NCBI GenBank assembly: GCA_003996215.1 | Contig: QJPP01000830.1 | Coordinates: 124,001 to 188,000, forward strand | Length of the DNA: 64,000 nucleotides | Origin: Jaltomata sinuosa | Lineage: Eukaryota > Streptophyta > Magnoliopsida > Solanales > Solanaceae | Reading direction: 5' to 3' | Shown: piece after piece, positions 11,952-22,306 of the stretch | Numbering within the stretch: the first letter of the stretch is position 1 | How the letters are laid out: the number at the start of each line of letters is the position of its first letter | Translations under genes and position numbers: made by a program | Notes under the pieces: generated by a model | Databases searched by the model: none | Told to the model about the DNA's origin: nothing | What the model saw: the letters and a program-made list of their open reading frames with translations, nothing else

Positions 11952-12886
11952 TGTATTTTACAGAGATGAAGGGGAACGACATAATTTTATCACTAATTTT
12001 AAGACGATACTATGCTCGACTGGGCCGGGATGCTAGACATGATTTTATTACTGATTTTAGACTCAGATAGATTCTGGGCATGCATGATGAGATCTTGAGA
12101 GTTTGTATGTGGTCGAGAGACCTTCATGGACCTTGCCAATCCATACTAGGGGCTACGAGCTGAGAGTGCCGAAAGAGGGGTATACGTGGGAGTAGAGGTA
12201 TACGGGGGAAACCTTTCTATGGGTCCTACATGCTGGGCCTATGGGCGCCGAAGGAGGTGCATACGGTACCACTAGCACGACATATCATATCATTCATTTC
12301 TGCATAGTTCCACCCCTTGTTTGTTGTTTTCTGAGTGTACGCTCTAGTAGTATGAGATGCTGGAGGATTTGTTTCACTTGTATGTATTCCTGGGGTGTAT
12401 CGACACTTATTGGGATTTTAGGTAGATTAGTTTACTTACTCTTATTGTAGTTACTTACTAGTTTACTTATGATCATCCTTACCTTGTGAGTTGTATTATT
12501 AGCATGCTTGTGTTTAGTTGCCTTTCTTTCCTTCCCATTATTTAAGGTTACCGATACACCGCCCTATTCTTTAACCTTTCCTTTATTTACTGTTATTGAA
12601 AGGACCCATGTGCATTCTCTACTCTTTCATCTGTGTTCTATGATACATCTTGTCTGGCTAGATTAGTTCACTTGTGTTTTGTTATGACTTCTATCTGTTG
12701 CTAGCTTCCTTGTGCTATACTCTATTTGTTTTTGTGACTCTTTTCTTTCCTTATCTGCTATCTACTGCTTTTATATCTTATATATGCCCAGTCGGCCTAT
12801 GAGGTCTACTGGGTACCCATTGCTTTGCAATTGGTGCTCATACTACACTTTTGCATCTCCCTGGTGCAGATCCTAGTGTGGGCCAT
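11952..12886 (+). mobile_element. Tekay-like LTR fragment K, target of element A
   Basis: Aligns with the middle to 3' part of LTRs S1 (about 46600-47866) and S2 (about 50790-52260). Landmarks are 'gggcatgcat', 'aggggtata', 'tgcatacggt', 'gcccagtcggcctatga', 'tttggtgctcatactacact' and 'gcagatcctagtgtg'. It stops abruptly after GCCAT at 12886, where the Athila LTR of element A starts. The remainder is not seen on the other side of A. Confidence 0.8.
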
Positions 12887-13087
12887 TGATAAGTCGGTAA
12901 TCTACCAACTTATTGAGCCTTTATCCATGAATTATCGCTATATTTTGAATAGATTTAGAGGTTCTTATGGACTTTATTGATGTCTATATAGGTACTTGTG
13001 ATCAAAGACAGAAAACAAGGAAATAGACCCAAAAAGAGCTTAAAAGGAGCGAAGTGTGAAGTTATCAAAAAAAGATGAAGATTCTGC

Positions 13088-13335
13088 ATTGAAATGCGGC
13101 GCTTGTGCGACACGCACAAGCCTTGGTGCATTCTGCACCTCCACCGCATGGAGCCTTGAATCGACTGAAGAATCTATTAAGGGGTGCGATCGCTGTGTGA
13201 CGCGCACAACTCCTAGTGCGAACCACACCCCCTTCGCATGAGGCCTCCCAAGTTAGCTGAGTCACTGGTTTAACTGAAGAGGGTGTGCGACGCGCACATG
13301 CTAACGTGCAAACTGCACGTATCACCGCATACCAC
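13088..13335. repeat. GC-rich three-module block, LTR A
   Basis: Three modules near 13097, 13183 and 13286 each have a TGCGAC-CGCACA type arm, then GTGC...GCAC, then CCGCAT or TCGCATG. Spacing is about 85-100 bases. The block lies about 70 bases upstream of a TATA box and is repeated in the 3' LTR at 21475-21725. Confidence 0.75.
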
Positions 13336-13404
13336 TCGAAAGGCATTTTTGTATGAAATTTATTGACGTTTTGGGAAAGTATTTAAACCCATTTTACGCA
13401 CAAT

Positions 13405-13412
13405 TATAAATA
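13405..13412 (+). promoter_or_regulatory. TATA box of 5' LTR A
   Basis: TATAAATA lies downstream of the GC modules and upstream of a probable transcription start. The 3' LTR has decayed to TGTAAATA at 21786-21793. Confidence 0.55.
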
Positions 13413-14393
13413 CAATTCTTTATTTCTGAATACTCTTGAACAATTTTAGCTTTGAGAACAAGTTTCCTCTCTAAGAAGAAGAAGAGGGTTTCAATCAATT
13501 CTCTCTTCCAATTCTTAGTTCACTATTTGTGTACAAAACTGAGCTTAGATATTGAAATACACTTGAATGAAGAGGAATTTGACTTACCCACTCGGTATAT
13601 CTCTTTACTTAAGCATGAGTAGCTAATTTCATTGTCTAAGGATGTGTAGATGATGGGTGCTTGACATATGGGTGTGGGTGTTGCTAATTCTTGCTTATAA
13701 TTGCTTAATTAACACAGGTCTAGTATTTTCACCACATTTTAACTCTAAATTTGGTGGTTGCAAATATTAATTTTCCTTACTTGGTTATGTTATTGCTTGA
13801 AAGAGAATTTCATAGCTTCGGATATGAAATTGCTAGTGGAAACTTGGGCTTCCATTTAGATTGAGGCTAGAAATAGCTCATATCGACGGAATCACCCATT
13901 TAAGGGTCTAAGATAGAAATAGTATCACCCCCTAAGCTTTAACTTTGTTGTTTATTGTTAAAGAAATGGTGATTTAACCGATATTATTGGATATATGGCT
14001 GTTGATCGAGAGATGAACGACCATACCTATAACCAAGGCTACATATGTCAAAGAGCGAGAATTTGCATGAATAGGCAATCACCCTATCCTACACTAGAGC
14101 CCCATTTGATGCACATCCCTAGTCGTCTACTCTCATTTGTACACCCATTTTACTTTATACCCTTACATTGAATTGAGATTTTGTGACAGATATCCCAATT
14201 CCCCCTAATCCTTTACTTTTTTATTTTTGAACATTTACCCTCTTAGTGAAGTCTTTTCATTACAATCATTATTGTGCTATCTACAAGTCTCTGTGGGTAC
14301 GACCCCAACATCTGTTGGAATCTATAAATGTGTTCTGCTTGACAATCGCCAATACCTTCATCTTGAAGAATACGTTTGAGCTTTTATAAAAAA

Positions 14394-14411
14394 TGGCACC
14401 GTTGCCAGGGA
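14394..14411 (+). other. Primer-binding site, tRNA-Asp type (A)
   Basis: TGGCACCGTTGCCAGGGA differs at two positions from the expected tRNA-Asp complement. It lies five bases after the LTR. Confidence 0.85.
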
Positions 14412-14539
14412 CTTGATTTGATAGCCTTTTTGATTATAGACTCGAAATAACTTTGAGATTGCTTGTTCCTTTTATTTTTTTATTGTTTATGGTTGATTGC
14501 AGGCAGACAGTACTCAAGCATAAATGCCCAATATTTCTC

Positions 14540-15270
14540 ACTCAACCCATATGCACTTGATGTTGCTACCTTGTTAGACCAAAAGTTGGATATTTAGGGA
14601 GACGAGGGAGCAATAGGTGTGACCTCCGCTAAAGAGATTGAGGATTGGTTAAAGAATAGTGCGCGAAGGAATAGAGAGCTATCAATCTCCACCACACTTC
14701 TTGAATTTATGGCGAGGAGTACAACAAATGACCGAGTTGAGACAATTAACACCATTGGCATTGTTGGGCTGCGAGGCTAGTAGAAGATGTTGAGAGGTTG
14801 AATGGAAGTAGTGATGAGATGTTTGTGGCTGACTACGAGGTGGTTTCCCATAGAAGCCCTCAAAATTTGGGCATACATGATAATGGGAATCAATGTCAGA
14901 ATGAGCGAGATGATGGATCTAGATTTGAAAGTATGCTAGTGCAAGTGTTAGAGAAAGTAGGGGTAACCTATGGAGTCATCGAAGAGTTGAGTCATGACCT
15001 TGGAAGTCTTGCCTAAACCGTGAAATCACACTCCATAGCTATTGAACATCTTGAAGATAGAATGGTCCGGCACCTCGCAATTCGAAGCCAGGCAAGTCAA
15101 GAATAAAGAAGGAAGTAGCGGTGTAGAGAATTCGCTCAATCCTGTTGATGTTGCAATGCCAATGATGAGCAAACCTAGAAACAAGCAATCTTGGGAAAAT
15201 GGTTTGACCAAATCTATACAATCAAAGAACGAGGTACCTAAAGTCTTCAAACCTTTCCCTACATGTCCGC
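14540..15270 (+). pseudogene. Gag-like region without capsid core (A)
   Basis: The region is colinear with E1's gag-like frame. It can be read as YFSLNPYALDVATLLD, TSAKEIEDWLKNSARRN, LLEFMARS and NTIGIVG, then an open part at 14798-15016 (FESMLVQVLEKVG, EELSHDLGSLA) that ends at a TAA where E1 has CAA (Gln). It continues in another frame at 15042 (EWSGTSQFEAR). No clear ATG start is visible. As in E1, the conserved Retrotrans_gag core of elements C and D is missing. The same gag form in two independent copies suggests it was inherited, not lost separately. The C-terminal helical part is probably coiled coil. Confidence 0.65.
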
Positions 15271-16290
15271 CTCCCTTCCCTCAACGTTTCTTGCAAGAAA
15301 AAGTGGATGAAAATACGAGAGATTTAGAGGTCATGTTGAAGAGAATCACCATCAATATTCCCGTAAGTACTTCTTTTAACAAGAATACTGAACATGCCAA
15401 GTTTGTGAAAGAATTATGCACCACTTGCAATTTAGATGATTTTGGGGTTGTCCATTGTCCCCTTTTTGTAGTGCAATTCTATCGGGTGAGTTCACCAATG
15501 ATGCAGTGATGCCGGGTGTACACACTATCTGTGATTCGAGGGGAATTCACAAGTCCACAAGGTTGGTATGAGATGAAAATGCAAGTGTCAATCTGATGTC
15601 TTTGGCCAACTTTAGACGACTTGAGTTGGGGCATCCTACTATCACAAACATGGAGTTCTTTTTGATAGATCAGTCAATGAAGCGCTCCATGGGGTTGGAT
15701 GCAAAATTTTGGTTAAGGTGGGACAAATTGTATACCCTATAGATTTTGTTGTGTTTGATTGCAAAGAGAGCTTTGAGATACCTCTTATCTTGGGGCAACC
15801 TAGTCTAAAAACAGGGTGTACCTTGAGCAAAATAGACTCGGGAGAGTTAAAATTTTCTGTGAATGATGAGGAAGCCACCTTTGATGTGAGTAGATCTATG
15901 AAGAAACTGAGTGATCTTCAAATGGCTTTCACAATTGGTAAGATTGAGGAGAGCGTCGACATGCACATGAAAGAGGGGTTTGTGGATGAAGTGTTAGAAG
16001 CGGTACTGTTGAATCATGATCTTGATCTAAAGAGCAAGCAAACTCCACCTTCCAAACCCTCAAACATTGAACCACCTACCTTGGAGCTCAAATCGTTACT
16101 GGCCCACTTAAAATACGCTTACTTGGGTGTTAACAAGACCTTGCCAGTCATTATTTCCAACAAGTTGAGCGACAAGCAAGTGGAAGCTTTGCTTAAAGTA
16201 TTGAAGAAGCACATCCGAGATTTAGGGTTGACCATTGCTGACATCATAGGTATACCTCCGGGGATATGCACGCATAAAATAAACCTCTAA
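15271..16290 (+). pseudogene. Protease region and RT leader, Athila type (A)
   Basis: Three frames are needed. The first carries 'FPTCPPPFPQRFLQEK' and 'RITINIPVSTSFNKN', then CTTCNLDDFGVVHC, and shifts near 15460. The active-site area (about 15570-15600) reads stop-DENASVNLM, the same D-E-N variant as E1. 15709-16290 is open and gives IVYPIDFVVFDCKESFEIPLILGQPSL, then GELKFSVNDEEATFDVSRSMKK, and the leader PTLELKSLLAHLKYAYL and LSDKQVEALLKVLKKH. The stop falls at 16288-16290, just before the RT domain. In autonomous Athila elements gag and pol are translated as one polyprotein, so these breaks are inactivating. Confidence 0.8.
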
Positions 16291-16936
16291 AAGGAAAGTA
16301 TCCCTTTCCACGGAGCACCAACGAAGGCTAAACCCATCAATCCAAAAAGTGGTGAAGAAGGCGATTATTAAATGGTTGGATGCGGGGGTGGTCTTTTCTA
16401 TATCTCTGATAGAACTTGGGTTAGCCCAGTGAAATGCGTGCCAAAAAAAGGTGGAATTATCGTTGTGCCAAATGAGAAAGATGAGATGATTGCTCTTAGA
16501 CCCGTGATCGATTGGAGAGTGTGCATGGACTATCAAAAATTGAACTCTTGGATGAAAAAGGACCACTTTCCTCTTCCTTGCATGGATCAAATGCTAGATA
16601 GGTTGGCTGGTCGTGGTTTTTATTATTTTGTTGATGGCTATTCTGGCTACAACCAAATCTTAATTGCCCCGGAGGATCAAAAGAAGATGACCTTTACATG
16701 CCCCTATGGGAAGTTTGCCTTCAAGAGGATGCCCTTTGGATTGTGCAACGCCCCGACTACATTCCAATGGTGTATGATGTCTATATTCTCGGATATGGTT
16801 TAGAACACCATGGAAATCTTTACGGATGATTTTTTGGTAGTTGGGGATGAATTCAGTGATTGTTTAGAGCATTTGGAGGAAGTGCTTAAACGATGCGAGG
16901 AAACAAACTTGGTGCTTAATTAGGAAAAATGCCATT
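16291..16936 (+). pseudogene. Reverse transcriptase, Athila type (A)
   Basis: The RT starts in one frame, then continues at 16372-16803 with WVSPVKCVPKKGG, WRVCMDYQKLNSWM, FPLPCMDQMLDRLAG, DGYSGYNQI, FTCPYGKFAFKRMPFGLCNAP and FSDMV, followed by a TAG stop. Past the stop, the catalytic box is FTDDF with both aspartates present, then CLEHLEEVLKRCEETNLVLN and a second stop at 16921. It is better preserved than the E1 copy, where the box is FIDYF. Confidence 0.92.
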
Positions 16937-17518
16937 TTGATGGTTAAAGAGGGAATAGTTTTGGGACATAAAATTTCTGAGAAGGGGCTTGAGGTTCACC
17001 AAGCCAAAATTGAAGTCATATCCAAACTACCCCCTCCAAAAACTGTGAAGGGAAGAAGGAGTTTCCTAGGGCATGCCAGATTCTATAGGCGGTTCATAAA
17101 AGATTTTTCGAAGGTGGCATACCCTCTATGCAAGTTTCTCAAAAAAGAAGCCAAATTCAACTTTGATGAAAATTACATGAAGGCTTTCCTCACTTTGAAA
17201 GACAAATTAACATCCACCCCTATCATCATCTCACCGGATTGGTCAAAGCCATTTGAGCTCATGTGCGATGCTAGTAGCGTAGCTTTGGGGGTAGTGCTTG
17301 GGCAAAGAAAGGAGAAACTCTTTCACCCAATCTATTATGCAAGAAAGACACTTAACACATCCCAAACAAATTACACCATGATGGAGCAAGAATTATTAGC
17401 TGTGGTGTTCGCTTTTGAGAAATTTATAGCTTATATCTTGGGGACCCGAGTGGTTGTGCACATCGACCATGCGGCGATACAATACTTAATGGATAAGAAG
17501 GATTCCTTACCTAGTTAA
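16937..17518 (+). pseudogene. RT connection and RNase H, Athila type (A)
   Basis: An open stretch of 193 codons. It has the RT thumb/connection motifs GIVLGHKISEKGLEV, IEVISKLPPPKTVKG and RSFLGHARFYRRFIKDFSKVAYPL, then RNase H: CDASSVALGVVLGQR (first catalytic Asp), YARKTLNTSQTNYTMMEQELLAVVFA (Glu of the E-L-L box), and VHIDHAAIQYLM (D-H). Length and motif order are normal for the family. The frame ends at TAA 17516-17518, where related elements continue toward integrase. Confidence 0.92.
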
Positions 17519-18978
17519 TTCGTTGGGTGCTACTTCTTCAAGAATTTGATTTTAAAGTGAAGTATAGGAGGGTGTGTGAGAAACAAGTGGCTGAATAATT
17601 GTTGCGATTGGAAGAAGAGGGAAGGCTCGTGGGGGAACTTGAAATTAATGATTCATTCGCTGACGAGCGCATCTTGGCTGCATCTCACGATCTAACCCCA
17701 TGGTTTGCGGACTTTGCTAATTATTTGGCAAGCGACATACTTCCGAAGGGGTTGAATTTGCATCAGAAAAAGAAGTTTCTACATGATGTCTGGAAGTTCT
17801 ATTGGGATGAGCCTTACCTCTTACGGGTTTGCGCCGATGGAATGATTCAGAGGTGCATCCCCAAAATTGAGATGATGCTTATTCTTATAGAGTGCCATTC
17901 CTCATCCATTGGTGGCCACCATGGGGGTATGCGCACGGCTGTGAAAGTGTTACAATAAGGATTTTATTGGCCAACTCTGTTTCAGGATGCCCATGACTTA
18001 GTAAAGAAGTGTGATAGGTGTCAACGCAGAGGGGGCATATCTCGACGACATGAACTTTCGTTGACTTTAATATTTGAAGTAGAATTATTTCACGTGTGGG
18101 GTATCTATTTTATGGGCCCCCTTGTAAGCTCACATGGTAACACCTACATTCTAGTGGCCGTGAACTATGTGTCTAAGTGGGTTGAGGCTGTGGATTTGCC
18201 AAATAATGAGGGATGAAGTGTCACGACCTTCCTTAAAAAGCATATATTTGCTTGGTTTGGTACTCCCTGTGCCATCATTAGTGATGGGGGATCACATTTT
18301 TGCAACAAGTTGTTTAGCACATTACTCGAGAAATACGGGGTCAAACACAAAGTGGCCACCCCTTACCATCCTCAAACAAGCGGACAAGTTGAAGTGTCCA
18401 ACGAAGAAATCAAATCTATCCTTTTGAAATCAGTGAATGTGCATCAATGGATTGGGCCTAAAAGTTAGATGACGCACTATGGGCGTATAGGATGGCATAC
18501 ACGACCTCGATTGGTATGTCTCCTTACTAACTAGTCTTTGGCAAAGCTTGTCACCTCCCAGTTGAATTGGAACACAAGGCAATGTGGGCCTTGAAGAAGC
18601 TAAATTTGGATTAGGAAAGAGCCGCTCGTGCTAGAATGGAGGACCTCAATGAAATGGATGAATTTTGGATGTGGGCTTATGAAAGTTCCTCAATATGCAA
18701 AGCCCGAATGAAGCATTATCATGATCAACAAATCCTAAAGCGGGAGTTCCACCCGGGAGATTTGGTGCTCTTATTCAACTCTAGGCTCCTACTCTTTTCG
18801 AGAAAATTGAGATCCAAATGGTTGGGTCATTTTAAAGTGCTCCAAGTCTTCACCAACGGAGCCATATAATTGGAAAATGAGAATGGTTCAAACTTCAAGG
18901 TCAATGGACAGCGAGTGAAGAAGTACTTGGTCATCTCGGAGGAAGTGGCGGGCCTCGAAGCTATCTACCTTGACTAGA
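17519..18978 (+). pseudogene. Integrase, Athila type (A)
   Basis: Several frames with stops. The zinc-binding domain is readable at 17880-18030 (HHGGMRTAVKVL, then CDRCQRRGG), so both the His pair and the Cys pair are present. The catalytic core follows. The first motif is WGIYFMGP, where Tyr replaces the expected catalytic Asp; the second is AIISDGGSHFCN (Asp present); the third is PYHPQTSGQVEVSNEEI (Glu present). The C-terminal part includes MKHYHDQQILKREFHPGDLVLLFNSRL and LRSKWLGHFKVLQVF, the usual GPY/F-like end region. Translation of the 3' part fades out near 18975. Confidence 0.9.
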
Positions 18979-21254
18979 CTTTAATAGGAGGTACCCTCAT
19001 CGATCTGTGACGTTAAACCAAGCGCTTCTTGGGAGGCAACCCAAGCATTTTGATTTTTATCTTCTATATATATTTTTTTGGCATTACTTTGTGTGTTGTT
19101 CTTGTTGACTTTGTAATTAGGTACCAATCTAAGGAGGTTTGAGCTGATATCAAGACATGCGATGCACCATGCAATCGCACGTCATAAAGTGCACATCGTA
19201 CATCAGATTGCATGGTCAAAATAGCCAGCTGGGAAGTTGGACTCTACGAAATGCGATGGGTGGTGCCGTCGCATGAGCAATTATGTGCTTCACACAGTGA
19301 TTTTGCACCACATCACAAAACACTGGCAGTCACCTGGAATTTCAAGCCACCATGCGACTTGTGGTGCAAGTTGCACATGTCAGAGTGCGTATAGCATTCC
19401 CTTCGCACCAACAACAAGCAGAATCTTGGTTCTAACACCCTATTTGTGGTGTGACTGATGTGCAATCACACCAACCTTCGTACGTGTCACACAAGAGCCG
19501 GGGAGTATCTTCTTATCTCCTATCTAATATCATTGAGGACAATGATCCATTTATGTTTGGAGGTGCTTCAAAATTTGGTTATCGCCTTGTTATAGTAGCT
19601 TAGCAATAAACTCCGAGAGTTTTCTTAATACCACGGTTCTTTCTCAAGGAGCAAAAATTTTCTTTATTTTTTCTTTTTCTTTTATTTTTGTGTCAAACCG
19701 GGTTGGTGTTTCCCTATGATAGATTGAGAGGCGACTTTCTTAAGGGAAAATGCCAAGTTTTAGTTTAAAATTGAGTCTGTAGTTGCTTGTCTCGAAGTTG
19801 GCCCACCAATTTTTTTTTCTTGGCAAGATGTTTTTGAAAATAAAAGGAAGAAGGGAAATGAATTTTTAAGGAAAAATATTCTCTTGTCATGACTTGCACA
19901 CTCTCGCTTTGGCTTGATTGACTCACAAATGAGTGTGTAATGAACTCTAAATAGCTTGTCGAAAGTCATTTGTCCCAATTAATTTTGAGACTAATGAAAG
20001 AAGTATTGTGGCATGATGCCTTGTGTGGTGAGGCTTTACCTTGATTCTCGTGCATGTGTGTCATCTAGAACTTGCTCCGAATGTGGTTCAAAGCAAAATT
20101 CTAGGTGTGACCAAGCTTGGAAGATGGCCTTAGGACCTTTTTGATAGCCACTTCACCCAAATGACTTCCCTCAACATCAATCCTAGTGAACCCCTTTGAG
20201 CTTGTGAACTTTCTTTGGCACCTTGTTTAACACCTTCACCTTTTTGGAACCTATATCTTGACACCCGTCCTTCCTAATTGCTTGAAAGTAAAACGTAGGC
20301 TAAAAGCCTAAGTTTGGGGGGGAAATGAAAAAAAGACAACATAGGCAAATGCCTAAGTTTGGGCGTGTATGTGATCAAATTAGGAGAAGAAAAAGAATGC
20401 ACTTTAATTGCAAGGTAGAACCTTAAGTTTGAATTGAAAATTGCTCTAAAAGCTCAATCCAATGAGCAAAATGAAAAGCAAGAATAGGTGCTACAAAATG
20501 AAGGTGATACAAGGAGTTTGAATGATCAAGATTGAAAAGGAGAAGCTTGGGTTGTGTGAGGGAGAAATAAGGTGAAGTTGAAATTTGAAAAATGTGAGCA
20601 TTGTTTGAAATGATACCAAAGAGTATTAGGGAGGTGTAGTCACTTGAACCAAATGAAATCCTCACCTTAGCCCTAGCCAACATTGTAACCCGCAAGTCCT
20701 TAGCGATTCCGAGCCTGGCTACCCTATATTAGTGGTGATTTACATGAAGGGCAAGCCTATGGGTCGATGTGTGTGCACTTGAACTTCCTTGAAAGAGTGA
20801 GAGTCTTCTTGGTTCTCCTATAATCCTTTTATTTTGTGAATTGCATGATTGTGTGTGGGATTCTCTCTTGTGGTGAGTGACATCATGGACTCGAATCAAA
20901 ACATGAAGTCTCTACTTCAATTGAGAGGAATGAATCAGACAAGTTGTGCGGAGAATCTCGAGGCAAACCTTGGTGGTCCATGACAATGACTTGAGAAGCT
21001 TAAATATCTTATTTTGAATGACAAAATTCCCTTGATCTTGAATGAGAAATGAAGCCCTTTTTGAAAAGGTTTTGAAATGACCAATTGCCTTGATGATGTG
21101 GTGGTTCAAATTGAGATCAGCATTATAGTTGAGTCTTTTTCTTTACTCTTTTTCTTGATTTTTATTATAGATTAGTCCTTTGTGCCTTGATTGGGTCTAG
21201 AGCATAATTCATTCCTTATCTTGTGAGTATCTTGATTGAGGACAAGCAATAGTT
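18979..21254 (+). other. Non-coding 3' region of element A
   Basis: 2.3 kb between integrase and PPT. It opens with 'gacgttaaaccaagcgctt' and 'tgggaggcaacccaag', a junction shared with element D at 63190-63235. It includes a GC-module block (19150-19500) and conserved non-coding text such as 'attgaggacaatgatcc' and 'gcctaagtttggg'. Element F (58933-60202) is the same region in the opposite orientation. I see no env-like frame; all open frames here are short. Confidence 0.75.
19150..19500. repeat. GC-rich modular block in the 3' region of element A
   Basis: Four degraded modules with the same TGCG/GCAC word as the LTR block (near 19155, 19250, 19350 and 19445). The element therefore carries this type of block in both the LTR and the post-pol region. 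Element D does the same at 63345-63605. Confidence 0.65.
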
Positions 21255-21268
21255 CAAGTTTGGGGGTT
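21255..21268 (+). other. Polypurine-tract-like site of element A
   Basis: CAAGTTTGGGGGTT directly precedes the 3' LTR start TGACAAGTCC at 21269. A G-run after TTT is the usual form in Athila-type elements. Confidence 0.65.
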
Positions 21269-22306
21269 TGACAAGTCCATAATCTACCAACTTATTGAGC
21301 CTTTATCCATGAATTATTGCTATATTTTTAATAGATTTAGAGGTTCTTATGTCCTTTATTGATGTCTATGCAGGTACTTGTGATCAAAGATGGAAAACAA
21401 GGAAATGGACCCAAAAAAAGCTTAAAAGGAGCGAAGTGTGAAGTGATCGAAAAAAGATAAAGATTCTGCCTAAAAATGTGGTGTTTGTGCGACACACACA
21501 AGCCTTGGTACATTCTGCACCTCCACTGCATGGAGCCTTGAATCAACCAAAGAATATGTTAAAGGGTGCGGTCACTGTACGACATGCACAACTCCTGGTG
21601 CGAACCGCACCCCATTTGCATGAGGCCTCCCAAGTTAGCTGGGTCACTGGTTCTACTGAAGAGGGTGTGCGACGCGCACATGCTGACGTGCAAACCACAC
21701 GTCGTGCCGCACACCACCAATGGGCATTTTTGTTTGAAATTTTGTGACGTTTTGGGAAAGTATTTAAACCCATTTTAGGCACAATTGTAAATACAATTCT
21801 TCAGTTCTGAATATTCTTGAACAATTTTAGCTTTGAGAACAAGTTTCCCCTCTAATAAGAAGAAGAGGGTTTCAATCAATTCTCTCTTCCAATTCTTAGT
21901 TCACCATTTGTGTACAAAACTTAGCTTAGATATTAAAATTACACTTGAGTGAAGAGAAATTTGACTTACACACTCGGTATATCTCTTTCCTTAAGCATAG
22001 TAGCTAATTTCATTGTCTAGGAATGTGTAGATGATGGGTGCTTGACATATGGGTGTGGGTGTTGCTAATTCTTTATTATAATTGCTTAATTGACATGGGT
22101 CTAGTAGTTTAACCACATTTTAACTCTAAAATTGGTGGTTACAAACATTGATTTTCGTTACTTGGTTATGTTGTTGCTTGAAAGAGAATTTCATAACTTC
22201 GGATGTGAAATTGATAGTGGGAACTTGGGCTTCCATTTAGATTGAGGCTAGAAATAGCTTATATTGATTGAATTACCCATTTAAAGGTCTAAGCTAGAAA
22301 TAGTAT
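21269..22306 (+). repeat. 3' LTR of element A, first 1038 bases
   Basis: Colinear with 12887-13937 of the 5' LTR. It breaks off after TAGTAT at 22306; in the 5' LTR the next bases are CACCCCCTAAGC. Element B's terminus TGTCACGCC starts exactly there. Confidence 0.9.
21475..21725. repeat. GC-rich three-module block, 3' LTR of A
   Basis: Same three modules as 13088-13335, with scattered C-to-T and G-to-A changes (for example TGCGACACACACA for TGCGACACGCACA). Confidence 0.7.

Larger units (their letters stand above)
12887..14388 (+). repeat. 5' LTR of element A
   Basis: It starts TGATAAGTCGG and ends about five A before the PBS. At about 1502 bases it matches the D LTR (1512) and C LTR (1414) closely. 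It is colinear with 21269-22306. Confidence 0.9.
12887..22306 (+). mobile_element. Athila-type Ty3/gypsy element A, 3' LTR interrupted
   Basis: This is the most complete Athila copy here. It has a 5' LTR (12887-14388), PBS, gag-like region, protease, RT, RNase H, integrase, a 2.3 kb non-coding 3' region, a PPT and a 3' LTR up to 22306, where element B begins. The LTRs start TGATAAGTCGG and TGACAAGTCC. The flanking pentamer before the 5' LTR is GCCAT; its partner is not in the window. Many stops and frameshifts show an old, inactive copy. Confidence 0.9.

Noticed and set aside
13056..13346. Overlapping open frames on both strands, Cys- and Arg-rich
   Set aside because: They arise from the TGCG/GCAC modules of LTR A; frames are equally open on both strands and the same happens at 21478-21782 and 60366-60652.
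18979..21254. Envelope-like gene after integrase, as in some Athila elements
   Set aside because: No open frame above about 90 codons, no transmembrane-rich stretch or shared frame between A and D in this region.
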